Positions 1-8,830 of a stretch of DNA of 51,108 bases are shown piece after piece (within the stretch, counting starts at the first letter, position 1; each line of letters opens with the position of its first letter). Under the pieces are notes generated by a model. That model had not been told where the DNA came from and did not search any database. It worked only from the letters and a program-made list of their open reading frames with translations. The translations under genes were made by a program, and so were the position numbers. The DNA is from Bryobacterales bacterium (GTDB lineage: Bacteria; Acidobacteriota; Terriglobia; Bryobacterales; Bryobacteraceae). The stretch is from positions 1 to 51,108 of the forward strand of contig JAEUQC010000191.1 in assembly GCA_016789905.1 (NCBI GenBank). The letters run 5' to 3'.

Positions 1-1031
1 ATGCGGCAGGCGGCGGAGCGGTTTCGGCGGCTATAGGCCAGGTTTACCGGCGCCTCATAACCAGGGACAAGCCGTTTGTAACTGTTAGTGGTTGGGGCGA
101 TGATGGCAGAAAGCGCGCGGGCGTGCTTCAGCAGACCACCGATGTACCAAAGCGCCATTTGGCTGAGTCCGGCGTACCCATCACCGGCGAAAAGGGGTTT
201 GCCATCCTTCCACAGCGACTGGTGGCAGTGCATACCGCTGCCGGCGTCGCCGAAGAGCGGTTTGGGCATAAATGTTACTGTTTTGCCGTACTGATAGGCC
301 ACGTTCCGCACGATGTATTTGTAAGTCATCATGTTATCGGCGGCTTTCACCAGGGTGTCGTACTTCATGTCAATTTCCGACTGGCCGGCGGTGGCGACTT
401 CGTGGTGGTGGCACTCTATGACGAGGCCGGCACCCTCCATCACCTCCACCATTTCGGCGCGGAGATCCTGGTAGTGATCGGTGGGCGGAACCGGGAAATA
501 GCCTTCTCGATACCGGGGTCGATAGCCCTGATTGTTTTCGCGGCGTCCGCTGTTCCATTGGCCTTCCTCGGCACCGATGTCGTAGAAGGCCGCGTGGCGC
601 TTCGATTCGAACGCGACGTTATCGAAAATAAAGAACTCGGCTTCGGGCCCAATGTAGCATGTGTCCGCGATACCGGAGTTAGTGAGATAGGCTTCGGCTT
701 TTCGGGCAATATTACGCGGATCCCGGTCATAACGTTGCTTGGTAATGGGGTCCTGAATGGTGCCCAGCATGATGAGCGTGGGCACTTCGAAAAAAGGGTC
801 CATGATGGCGGTGGCGGGATCCGGAATGATGAGCATGTCGGATTCGTTAATGGCCGCCCAGCCGCGGATGGAGGAACCGTCAATGCCAAAGCCTTCGTCA
901 AAAGAGTCTTCGGACAATTGCGAAATCGGATAGGTGATGTGGTGCTGCAAGCCAGGGATATCGGTAAAGCGGATATCGACCTGGCGCGCGCCTTCAGTTT
1001 TCGCGAACGCGAGCACGTCCTTCGGACTCAT
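1..1031 (-). CDS. glnA: Glutamine synthetase, type I (partial, 3' end beyond left edge)
   Basis: Glutamine synthetase makes glutamine from glutamate, ammonia and ATP in the cytoplasm. About 343 codons are present, roughly three quarters of the usual 470; the gene runs off the left edge. The reverse-strand translation starts MSPKDVLAFAKTEG and shows the family signatures in order: DGSSIRGW near residue 51, the metal-binding GPEAEFFIFD, then AGSGMHCHQS (the NGSGMHCHMS equivalent) and, near the edge, GYEAPVNLAYSRRNRSAA. The start is fixed by GGAGG (plus-strand cctcc at 1036-1040), four bases before the ATG. It diverges from xseA across only 61 bases, so the two promoters must overlap. The long plus-strand frame here is a shadow. 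Any adenylylation tyrosine would lie beyond the edge. The identification is very secure. Confidence 0.96.
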   Translation of the reverse strand, partial: MSPKDVLAFAKTEGARQVDIRFTDIPGLQHHITYPISQLSEDSFDEGFGIDGSSIRGWAAINESDMLIIPDPATAIMDPFFEVPTLIMLGTIQDPITKQRYDRDPRNIARKAEAYLTNSGIADTCYIGPEAEFFIFDNVAFESKRHAAFYDIGAEEGQWNSGRRENNQGYRPRYREGYFPVPPTDHYQDLRAEMVEVMEGAGLVIECHHHEVATAGQSEIDMKYDTLVKAADNMMTYKYIVRNVAYQYGKTVTFMPKPLFGDAGSGMHCHQSLWKDGKPLFAGDGYAGLSQMALWYIGGLLKHARALSAIIAPTTNSYKRLVPGYEAPVNLAYSRRNRSAACR

Positions 1032-1092
1032 TGAACCTCCACATGGAAGAATGGGATGATGACTCGACCAGACTAGCAAATCGAGCCTCCCA

Positions 1093-2436
1093 ATGGACCC
1101 TTTCCCAGAGCTAACCCAACAACGGCGCGAATATAGCGTCGGCGAATTGACGGCCGAGATCGGCGAGTTGCTGACCGACGCCTATTCGGGCATTTACGTG
1201 CGGGGCGAGATTTCGGGATTGAAACTAGCGGCGAGCGGGCACGCCTATTTCACGTTGAAGGACGACCGGGCGACGCTGCGAGCGGCATGCTGGAAAGGCG
1301 CCTACCGGCTGCTGCGATTCAAGCCGAAGGACGGAGCGGAAGTGCTGGTCCGGGGGCGGATTGAAGTGTATGAGCCGAGAGGCGAGTACCAGTTGATTGT
1401 CGAATCGATTGAGCCCGTGGGGGCCGGGGCGCTGCAGGCGGCGTTCGAAAAGCTGAAGGCGAAACTGGCGGCAGAGGGGCTGTTCGACGCGGACAGAAAA
1501 AGAGCTTTGCCGAGGCTGCCAAGGCACATCGGCATTGTGACGAGTCCAACAGGAGCGGTCATACGGGACATCCTGCACGTGATCGAGCGGCGATTCCCCG
1601 GACTGCATATTCGCCTATACCCAGCCCAGGTGCAAGGGGCAGGGGCAGCAGCGCAAGTGGTGGCGGGGCTGGACTATTTCAGCTCGGAGGCGTGGGCGGA
1701 TGTGGTCATACTAGCGCGGGGCGGTGGATCGCTGGAAGACCTGTGGACGTTCAACGAAGAGGACGTAGCCCGGGCGATTGCCCGCTGCGCGGTGCCGGTG
1801 ATATCGGCCATTGGGCATGAGACCGATTTCACGATCGCAGATTTTGTGGCGGACCGGCGCGCGCCAACGCCATCGGCGGCAGCGGAAATTGTGACGGAGT
1901 CCAGGGAGGCCATCTACAACCAGGTGCTGACGGCGCAATCGCGAATTGGGCAGGCGATGCGTCTGCGATTGTCGCGGGCGGCGCGGCGGCTGTCGGAGCT
2001 GGGAACGCAGCGGGCGCAGATGACCATTGAGCGGAAACTGTTCCGGGCCGGTCAGCGGCTGGACGACGCCGGCCAGGCGCTGCGCGAGGCGCTGCGGGTG
2101 CGCGTGGCGGCAAGCACCACCAGGCTGGAGGTACTGGACCGGCGACTGCGGCGACTGGACCTCCGGCTGCGGCTCCAGACGGCGAGTTTCAAGATCCGCC
2201 AGGCGGGGGCAAGTATGGAAGCGGCAATGGGGCGGAGGCTGGCCCTGGCGGCCTCGAAATCGGGGCAGATGGCAGCGCGCCTGAACGCGCTTAACCCATT
2301 GCAAATACTGGACCGCGGCTTTGCAGTGGTGTCTCTTCCGGACGGGCGCGTGCTGCGGCGTCAAGCAGACGCGCCGCCTGGAACAAAGTTGAAAATTCGC
2401 TTGGCGGAAGGTGCGGCTTCGGCCACCACTGATTAG
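1093..2436 (+). CDS. xseA: Exodeoxyribonuclease VII large subunit
   Basis: This is the catalytic large subunit of exonuclease VII, which degrades single-stranded DNA to oligonucleotides. At 447 aa it has the normal length. An N-terminal OB-fold covers about residues 13-110, with the VRGEISG and GHAYFTLKD signatures. The catalytic domain carries GIVTSPTGAVIRDI (147-160), ILARGGGSLEDLW (206-218), and AIGHETDFTIADFVADRRAPTPS (from 239). A basic helical region rich in Arg and Leu follows (about 270-400), where the small subunit binds in known enzymes. The ATG at 1093 has no clear ribosome-binding site but the protein aligns from its first residues. No xseB follows; the next gene is a glutamine synthetase, so the small subunit must be elsewhere. 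Confidence 0.95.
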   Translation: MDPFPELTQQRREYSVGELTAEIGELLTDAYSGIYVRGEISGLKLAASGHAYFTLKDDRATLRAACWKGAYRLLRFKPKDGAEVLVRGRIEVYEPRGEYQLIVESIEPVGAGALQAAFEKLKAKLAAEGLFDADRKRALPRLPRHIGIVTSPTGAVIRDILHVIERRFPGLHIRLYPAQVQGAGAAAQVVAGLDYFSSEAWADVVILARGGGSLEDLWTFNEEDVARAIARCAVPVISAIGHETDFTIADFVADRRAPTPSAAAEIVTESREAIYNQVLTAQSRIGQAMRLRLSRAARRLSELGTQRAQMTIERKLFRAGQRLDDAGQALREALRVRVAASTTRLEVLDRRLRRLDLRLRLQTASFKIRQAGASMEAAMGRRLALAASKSGQMAARLNALNPLQILDRGFAVVSLPDGRVLRRQADAPPGTKLKIRLAEGAASATTD

Positions 2437-2512
2437 GACTGGCGATAGGGTCCATAAATAAATACGTTTGAAAAAGTGCCCCGTGGATGCATCCCGGAAG
2501 GGTTGGGGCGCC

Positions 2513-2518
2513 TATAAT
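2513..2518 (+). promoter_or_regulatory. Perfect -10 hexamer (TATAAT) before second glutamine synthetase
   Basis: An exact TATAAT lies 55 bases upstream of the TTG start codon of the downstream glutamine synthetase, preceded by GCC. A good -35 hexamer at 16-18 bases upstream is not obvious, so an activator or an extended contact may be needed. It is the best sigma-70-type match in the 137-base gap after xseA. Confidence 0.5.
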
Positions 2519-2573
2519 CGAGAAATAGCGGCGGATTGCGCCGTTTCCCATCCCGTTACCTGAGGAGATTGAA

Positions 2574-4001
2574 TTGAGCAACCTGCGCGACTTTTTGGAG
2601 CTCTCTTACGCAGAGCTGGAAGAAAGAAATCTAGCGATTAAGCAACAGCGGAAGGACCGGGTTCCGGCCGATCAGGTTCGGGAAGAGCGGCTGAAGTACT
2701 TGACCGAAGAGACGCGGATCAAGGCCGTCACTGTCCTGTTCAGCGACCTTGAGGGCCGCCTTCACATGCTCGACTATGACAAGAAATTCTTGTTGAAGAG
2801 CTGGGACAATTTGACATTCGACGGATCTTCCATCCGCGGTTTCACCGCCCAAAAGGAAAGCGATCTGCGCCTGGGAATCGATTGGGGCGCCTTCTATCAT
2901 GCCCCGGCCGACATCTTCGGTTCCGGAAAAGTGCTTGTGTTTTGCGAAGTCATCGACAAAGATGGCACCGCCTATTCGGGCGACATCCGCGGTGTGCTGA
3001 AGGGTTATGCCGCCAAGATGTATGAAACCGAAGGGTACACCCTGAACGCGGCGAACGAAATTGAAGGTTTCCTGTTTGAGGGTAAAGACGCCGAACGGCG
3101 CTTCCACGAAACCGGTAAGTTTGAGTACGTCAACACTGGCGGCTACTACCACTCCCTGCCCGGAGATCCGTTGCGCACCTTTATCGATACGGTGGCGGAA
3201 GTGCAGCGCGCGATGGGTTTCGAGAACGAAAAGGATCACCCGGAAGTGGCGCCGTCGCAGTTTGAAATCAACTATAGCTACGGCGATGTGGTGACCGCGG
3301 CCGACCAGATTCAGATCTACAAGCTGATCTGCCGCCAGGTGGCGACGAAGATGGGATTGACAGCGAGCTTCCTGCCGAAGCCGGTTGTCGGTGTCAACGG
3401 CAGTGGCATGCACACCAATGTTTCGATTACCAAGAAGGGCAAAAACCTGTTCTGGGATCCGAAGGGCGAAGAGAAGATTTCCAAGTTCGCATGGCAGTTC
3501 GTGGACCGCATTCTTACCCACGGCAACGACATCTGCCTGCTTCTCAACGCGAGCGTCAATGCGTATCGCCGCTTGGATCCGCACTTCGAGGCGCCGAACC
3601 AGATTAAGGCTTCGGCCGTTGACCGCGGCTCGATGGTTCGCATTCCCATTGGTAACGAGAAGAGTTCGCGTGTGGAAGTGCGCTCCGTTGGTCCGGACGC
3701 TAATCCGTACATGGTGCTGTTCTCAGTCTTCAAGACCGGCCTGGAAGGCGACATTGAAAAGGTGAAGAACCTGCGCCAGGCGGACCGTTACCTGCCGGAC
3801 AATATCTACGACGCCATCGACAACTTCAACAAAGCGGAATGGACCGGAAAACTGCTGGGTGAAGACGTGAAGGCTCGTTACGCGGAATTGAAGAAGGGTT
3901 CGGCGGACCGCTGCGCTCGCTTGCTGGGCACTGTGGTGAAGCCGGCGGAAGTGCAGTTCCACCATGAAGTGTACAACCAGTACCTCTGGAACCAGTTCTA
4001 A
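2574..4001 (+). CDS. Glutamine synthetase, second paralogue
   Basis: This is a 475-aa glutamine synthetase family protein. The sequence shows TFDGSSIRGF (81-90), the metal-ligand region NEIEGFLF (161-168), APSQFEINYSYGD (226-238), VNGSGMHTNVS (274-284) and IGNEKSSRVEVRSVG. All active-site blocks are present, so it is probably a true ammonia ligase. It differs from the partial glnA at the left edge in having about 45 extra N-terminal residues and LPDNIYDAIDNF where adenylylated enzymes have the NLYDLPPEE-type tyrosine loop, so control by adenylylation is doubtful. Translation starts at TTG 2574, supported by GAGGAG at 2562-2567. It is monocistronic, with a -10 box upstream and a strong terminator downstream. 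Confidence 0.93.
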   Translation: MSNLRDFLELSYAELEERNLAIKQQRKDRVPADQVREERLKYLTEETRIKAVTVLFSDLEGRLHMLDYDKKFLLKSWDNLTFDGSSIRGFTAQKESDLRLGIDWGAFYHAPADIFGSGKVLVFCEVIDKDGTAYSGDIRGVLKGYAAKMYETEGYTLNAANEIEGFLFEGKDAERRFHETGKFEYVNTGGYYHSLPGDPLRTFIDTVAEVQRAMGFENEKDHPEVAPSQFEINYSYGDVVTAADQIQIYKLICRQVATKMGLTASFLPKPVVGVNGSGMHTNVSITKKGKNLFWDPKGEEKISKFAWQFVDRILTHGNDICLLLNASVNAYRRLDPHFEAPNQIKASAVDRGSMVRIPIGNEKSSRVEVRSVGPDANPYMVLFSVFKTGLEGDIEKVKNLRQADRYLPDNIYDAIDNFNKAEWTGKLLGEDVKARYAELKKGSADRCARLLGTVVKPAEVQFHHEVYNQYLWNQF

Positions 4002-4022
4002 CCTGCGGTGTGAGATGTTTCG

Positions 4023-4056
4023 AACGCCCCGGCTTCAATCCCGGGGCGTTTTTGTT
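4023..4056 (+). terminator. Rho-independent terminator after glutamine synthetase
   Basis: A perfect 10-bp stem (AACGCCCCGG, 4023-4032, with CCGGGGCGTT, 4041-4050) and an 8-base loop run straight into a T-rich tail. It lies 21 bases after the stop codon and separates the gene from the OmpA-type gene. Confidence 0.9.
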
Positions 4057-4135
4057 TCCGCTGTAGAAACGAATCGTGCGCGGTGTCATCTACCATTAGG
4101 CCCTCTGTTCGCAGGGGGCGCACATAGGAGACCGC

Positions 4136-5188
4136 ATGTCGCAATCGATTCTCGACACTCTGATGGGCGCCGTCGACGCCAAGACGATCGCCTCACTGGC
4201 AAAGGAGTTGGAGGAAAGTCCCGCATCTATCGCGGCTGGCTTGCAGTGCGGCGCGGCTGCGATTCTGGCTGCGCTGTCAAAGAAGGCCGCTGAAGCGGGG
4301 TTCGTGGGCGAGATTCTACCGCTACTGACCAGTGCCGGCGGCGAGCAGGGAGCGAAACTGCTGGCGCTTTTGTTCGGCCATGATCAGAGCGCGGCGCAAA
4401 TCGCCGTGAGCCACGCAGCAGGAGTGTCCGCCGGTTCGGCACAACGATTGGTGGAAGCAGCGGCGGCTCTATTATTGGGAGTGCTGGGGACAAAGGTAAG
4501 CGCAGGGGAGTCGCTGGCGGTTCTCTTGGGGGACCACGCACATGGGCACGCCGCGCCAGTTGTGGAAGCGGCGGCGCCCGCGGGCAGCAAAGTTCTGATT
4601 CCGCTGGTATTGGGAGCACTGCTGGTGGCCGGGTTGTTGTGGTTCTTGAATCGCGAGCGCGGCGGGGCTCATGCAGTGGCGCACGAAATGGCCAAGCCTG
4701 CGATAGTAAACCCAGCGTGGGCCGCGCTGGGCGAGTTCTTCTCGCGCCGGCTGCCATCGGGCGCGGAGTTGAACGCTCCGAAGCTGGGCGTGGAGAACAA
4801 ACTGGTGGACTTCATCGAGGACGCAAATCGCATAGTGGACAAGACCACGTGGTTTGACTTCGACCGGCTATTGTTCGATACGGGCCTGGCGACGTTGCGG
4901 CCGGAGTCTGAAGAGCAATTGAAGAATGTGGCATCCGTTCTGAAAGCGTTCCCGGACGTGGAACTGAAGATCGGCGGTTATACGGACAATACGGGCGAAG
5001 TGGCGACGAACCTGAAACTGTCCGCGGCGCGCGCGAGCGCCGTGATGGCCGAACTGGTGAAGCTGGGTGTGGAGCCCGCGCGGCTCACTGCCGAGGGTTA
5101 CGGCGCGGAGCATCCCGTAGCGGAGAACACAACGGAAGAGGGCCGGGCGAAGAACCGGAGGATCTCCATGCGGGTGACGAAGAAGTGA
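4136..5188 (+). CDS. DUF937 - transmembrane - OmpA-like protein
   Basis: A 350-aa protein with three parts. Residues 1-135 are Ala/Leu-rich and resemble the DUF937 (YidB-like) helical domain. Residues 152-171 form one hydrophobic membrane segment followed by NRER. The C-terminal 115 residues are an OmpA-family peptidoglycan-binding domain, with FDTGLATLRPESEEQL, the IGGYTDNTG motif and the LSAARASAV/NRRISMRV blocks. No cleavable signal is seen, so the DUF937 part should face the cytoplasm and the OmpA domain the periplasm, bridging inner membrane and peptidoglycan. AGGAG at 4126-4130 supports the ATG. A Pro/Ala linker flanks the membrane segment. The function of the DUF937 part is unknown. 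Confidence 0.85.
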   Translation: MSQSILDTLMGAVDAKTIASLAKELEESPASIAAGLQCGAAAILAALSKKAAEAGFVGEILPLLTSAGGEQGAKLLALLFGHDQSAAQIAVSHAAGVSAGSAQRLVEAAAALLLGVLGTKVSAGESLAVLLGDHAHGHAAPVVEAAAPAGSKVLIPLVLGALLVAGLLWFLNRERGGAHAVAHEMAKPAIVNPAWAALGEFFSRRLPSGAELNAPKLGVENKLVDFIEDANRIVDKTTWFDFDRLLFDTGLATLRPESEEQLKNVASVLKAFPDVELKIGGYTDNTGEVATNLKLSAARASAVMAELVKLGVEPARLTAEGYGAEHPVAENTTEEGRAKNRRISMRVTKK

Positions 5189-5309
5189 GTTCCTCGTAGC
5201 CCAAGTGCGAGTTGGCAAGGGTGCCCAAAGTTCTTTCATTTTCCTGATTAACCGGATATCATCTATCCAACGAACAACCTCGCAGTCGTTCACACACTTC
5301 AGGAGTGAA

Positions 5310-8300
5310 ATGACAATGAAATCCTTACTGCTCGCGGTCTTGCTCGCGATCGCCGCGCTTCCATCCTATTCCCAGGTTCTTTATGGCTCCATCGTGGGCA
5401 CCGTCGAAGATCCCTCCGGCGCCACCATTCCAGGCGCCACCATCACCGTCACCAACACAGAGACCAGCGCGGCCAGAGAGAGCAAGGCCGATGAGCAGGG
5501 CCGCTACACTTTCGTCAGCCTGCTGCCGGGAACGTACAGCCTGGCGGTTTCGGCGCCCGGATTCCGGACGCTGACGCGCACCGGCATCGCGGTTACGATT
5601 AACACGACCACGCGCGTGGAAGCGAAGTTGGAAGTCGGGCAGGTGAGCGACAAAGTGACAGTGGAGGCCTCCGCGGCCGCACTCCAGACAGACCGTTCCG
5701 ATACGCGGTCCGAGTTAAGCTCCCGCGCCGCGGTTGAACTGCCGCTGCCTGCCTATCGAAACTACCAATCGTTGATTAACCTGGTGCCTGGCGCGACCCC
5801 GTCGGCCACGCAGAACTCCGTGGGCGCCAGCCCGCAGCGCTCGCTGACCACCAATGTCAACGGCACCAACCGCAACAACAACAACACGCGCGTTGACGGC
5901 GCGACAAACGTCTATATCTGGCTGCCCCATCACACGCTCTACAACCCTCCGGTCGAATCGATTGAGAACGTCAACATCTCCACGTCCTCTTTCGACGCCG
6001 AACAGGGCATGGCCGGCGGCGCCGCGGTCACTGTCGCCACCAAGTCCGGCACGAATCAGTTGCGCGGTTCCGCGTTCTGGTACCACGACAACCAGCACCT
6101 CTACGCGCGCCCCTACTTCTTTCAGCAAAACGTGAACAGGCCAACGCTGCCGAAATCGATCGTCAACATCCCGGGCTTCACCGTGGGCGGCCCGATCATC
6201 AAGAACAAGCTGTTCTACTTCTTCAGCTATGAACGCACCAGTGAACGCACGGCGCAGTTCGGTAACTTCTCCGTGCCTCCGGCCGACATGCGGGCTGGGA
6301 ACTTCGCGGCCTACGCCGGCCTTGGCAACATCTACGATCCGTTGACGGGCGACGCCAACGGCGCCAATCGCCAGCCGTTTGCGAACAATCAAATTCCCGC
6401 CGCGCGCTTCTCTCCCACCTGGACCAAGATTCAGCAGTTGGCGCCGCTGCCGAACCAGCGAGGCCAGGACGCTTTCAACACCTCCGGCAACTACGCCGCT
6501 TCCGCCACGCTGGCACTGACGCGGGACCAGTACGACATTAAGTCCAACTACAACGTCACGCAGAAACTGATGGTGTGGGGCAAGTATTCGCTGATGAAGG
6601 CTCCTGTGCAGGGCGCCGCGGCGCTGGGTGAACTCACCGGTCCCGCCCTCGGCCAGCTTGGCAAGGCCGATGTCAGCATTAACATACCTACGTTCGGCTT
6701 CAACTACACCGCTTCCTCGACGTTCCTGATCGACGGTGTATTCGGCCACACGCGATTCAGCAACGTGGCCACCGGCCCGGACTACGGCAAGAACTGGGGC
6801 TCCGAAGTTTGGGGCATCCCCGGCACCAATGGCGGCCGCGCGTTCGCCGGCGATATCCGCTACTCCGGCCAGCCCTGCATCGCCAACGGCTTCACCGCCT
6901 GGGGCAATTGTAGTTCGTCGAATCCCAACTTCTACGCCGACCGCAGCTACACATACACGATGAACTTCTCCAAGATCCGTGGCGCGCACGAATTCCGCTG
7001 GGGCGTAGACATCATTCGCCACGCGTTGAACCACTGGCAGCCGGAGATCGCGAATCCGCGCGGCAGCCTCACGCCAACGGGGAATGCAACTGTTTTGCAA
7101 GGGCAAGTGTCACGCGTTAACCACCAATATGCCGCCGGTCTGCTGGACATTCTGGGCAGCGCCGACAAATCGGTGCAGTTCTTCGACATGAAGACGCAGG
7201 AGTGGCAGCATGGGCTCTACTTCCGCGACCGTTGGCAGGTGAACCGCAAGCTGACATTGAACCTTGGATTGCGCTATGAATACTACCCGCTGATGAACCG
7301 CGGCGACGGGCGCGGACTTGAGCGTTGGGACCCGTCGACAAACATCGTTACCATCGGCGGCGTTGGGAACATCCCGATGGACAATGGCATGAGCGTCTCC
7401 AAGAAGCTCTTCGCACCGCGCCTGGGCTTCGCCTGGCGGTTGGACGACAAAACCGTCATCCGCTCCGGCTACGGGCTCACCTACAACCCGATGGTCATCT
7501 CGCGCCCCTTGCGCGGATTGTACCCGGCGACGATTGCTTCCAGTTGGGTGGCTCCGACACAATTCGGCTACTACGGCACACTCACCCGCGGCATCCCCGA
7601 CGTGCCAACGCCCGATATTAGCTCCGGTAGCGTAACGCTTCCGCCAACCGTAAACATGGGCCCGCGCAGCCCCTGGGGCGGCCAGTTGCATCGCGGCTAC
7701 ATTCAGAGCTGGAACTACACCATCGAGCGCCGGCTGCCTGGCGAGTTGATCGCCAACGTTGGCTACGTCGGCAATCAGACGGTCCGCCAGTTTCTTGATC
7801 GAGACATCAACGCGGCTCCCATCGGCTCCGGCCCGCAGGGCCGTCCGCTCGTGCGCACGCAGAACCGCTTGATTGAGACCTTGATGTGGGACGGCTGGGC
7901 CAGTTCCAGCTACCATGCCATGCAGGCATCGCTCAATAAGTCCATGGCAAAAGGTCTGTTCTTGAAGGGTGCCTATACCTGGTCCAAGGCGATCAACATG
8001 AGTGATGAGGACGGTTGGGCGGGCTTGCCGCTGACAAATCTGGATAGCGCGATTCGACGCAATCGGGCCTTGGCCGGCTATGACCGCACGCACATGTTCG
8101 TGATGAGCTGGGTATACGAACTGCCAATCGGGAAGGGGAAGGCAATGGGACTGAATGGCCTTGCCGATACCATTGCTGGCGGCTGGCGCATCAACGGCAT
8201 CTACAGCGCCTACAGCGGCACTCCTTTCACCGTTTCGGCCGCGGCCACTTCGCTGAACGCGCCAGGCTCCAGCCAGACAGCCGATCAAATCGGGGAACTG

Positions 8301-8672
8301 GTGAAGATCGGCGGCGTGGGCCCTGGTTCGCAGTACTACGCTGTCACATCTTTCCGAGACCCGAACTTCCAGCGTCCCGCCAATACCTTCCGTTTCGGTT
8401 CCATGGGCCGCAATGCCGTCCGCGGTCCGGGCTTCCAGAAGGCGGATCTGGCTATGTTCAAGGACTTCAAGTTCACCGAGCGCTTCGTGCTGCAATTCAA
8501 GGCGGAAGCCTTCAATTTCACGAACACGCCCCGGTTCGGCAACCCGGCCGCCAACGTCAGCAGTATGACACTCAATGCGGCCGGTGAGGTAACTAACGCC
8601 AACAACTTTATGGCGATTACCGGCGCAAGCGACGAGCGCAAGTTCCGGTTCGGTCTCCGCTTAACGTTCTAA
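5310..8672 (+). CDS. Oar-type TonB-dependent receptor (1)
   Basis: A 1120-aa outer-membrane receptor of the Oar/CarbA kind common in Acidobacteriota. A signal peptide (about 1-22, ending near SYSQ) is followed by a carboxypeptidase-regulatory-like beta domain (GSIVGTVEDPSGATIPGA to about residue 110), a plug-like region with NYQSLINLVPGA and TKSGTNQLRGSAFWYHDN, then a long barrel rich in aromatic-x-aromatic strands, ending in FGLRLTF. It probably imports a bulky substrate that cannot be named from sequence. AGGAG at 5301-5305 fits the ATG at 5310; a second in-frame ATG at 5316 is also possible, and the open frame upstream (from 5205) lacks any signal. It is the first of three consecutive receptors and is followed by a hairpin. 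Confidence 0.9.
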   Translation: MTMKSLLLAVLLAIAALPSYSQVLYGSIVGTVEDPSGATIPGATITVTNTETSAARESKADEQGRYTFVSLLPGTYSLAVSAPGFRTLTRTGIAVTINTTTRVEAKLEVGQVSDKVTVEASAAALQTDRSDTRSELSSRAAVELPLPAYRNYQSLINLVPGATPSATQNSVGASPQRSLTTNVNGTNRNNNNTRVDGATNVYIWLPHHTLYNPPVESIENVNISTSSFDAEQGMAGGAAVTVATKSGTNQLRGSAFWYHDNQHLYARPYFFQQNVNRPTLPKSIVNIPGFTVGGPIIKNKLFYFFSYERTSERTAQFGNFSVPPADMRAGNFAAYAGLGNIYDPLTGDANGANRQPFANNQIPAARFSPTWTKIQQLAPLPNQRGQDAFNTSGNYAASATLALTRDQYDIKSNYNVTQKLMVWGKYSLMKAPVQGAAALGELTGPALGQLGKADVSINIPTFGFNYTASSTFLIDGVFGHTRFSNVATGPDYGKNWGSEVWGIPGTNGGRAFAGDIRYSGQPCIANGFTAWGNCSSSNPNFYADRSYTYTMNFSKIRGAHEFRWGVDIIRHALNHWQPEIANPRGSLTPTGNATVLQGQVSRVNHQYAAGLLDILGSADKSVQFFDMKTQEWQHGLYFRDRWQVNRKLTLNLGLRYEYYPLMNRGDGRGLERWDPSTNIVTIGGVGNIPMDNGMSVSKKLFAPRLGFAWRLDDKTVIRSGYGLTYNPMVISRPLRGLYPATIASSWVAPTQFGYYGTLTRGIPDVPTPDISSGSVTLPPTVNMGPRSPWGGQLHRGYIQSWNYTIERRLPGELIANVGYVGNQTVRQFLDRDINAAPIGSGPQGRPLVRTQNRLIETLMWDGWASSSYHAMQASLNKSMAKGLFLKGAYTWSKAINMSDEDGWAGLPLTNLDSAIRRNRALAGYDRTHMFVMSWVYELPIGKGKAMGLNGLADTIAGGWRINGIYSAYSGTPFTVSAAATSLNAPGSSQTADQIGELVKIGGVGPGSQYYAVTSFRDPNFQRPANTFRFGSMGRNAVRGPGFQKADLAMFKDFKFTERFVLQFKAEAFNFTNTPRFGNPAANVSSMTLNAAGEVTNANNFMAITGASDERKFRFGLRLTF

Positions 8673-8691
8673 CTTCAGAACCCGAAACCAG

Positions 8692-8745
8692 CACCCGGCC
8701 GCCTCCAGGACTCCCCGAGCTCCAGGAGGTTGCCGGGTGATTTTC
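8692..8745 (+). terminator. Long hairpin between receptors 1 and 2
   Basis: CACCCGGC (8692-8699) pairs with GCCGGGTG (8732-8739), extended by GCCTCC/GGAGG inside with a small bulge, then ATTTTC. The stem is strong but the T tract is short, so it may be a terminator or an mRNA-stabilising structure. It lies 20 bases after the stop codon of the first receptor. Confidence 0.6.
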
Positions 8746-8830
8746 ATATCGTGTAGAATTCTCCCACGACCGGCGAAAATTACTGAAAACACCTTAATTT
8801 TCACACCCCGGCGCTCGCAAAGGGAGTTAT

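Noticed and set aside
123..1034. Plus-strand 303-codon open frame
   Set aside because: It is antisense to the partial glnA, whose reverse-strand translation matches glutamine synthetase throughout and has a good ribosome-binding site.
5211..5226. TTGGCAAGGGTGCCCA as a third sigma-54 promoter before receptor 1
   Set aside because: The GG and GC elements are not at GG-N10-GC spacing, and no GCGCA-N5-TGCGC dyads lie upstream.
5715..8495. Minus-strand frames of 463 and 461 codons inside receptor 1
   Set aside because: Shadows of the receptor gene; no domain, no ribosome-binding site, and biased composition.
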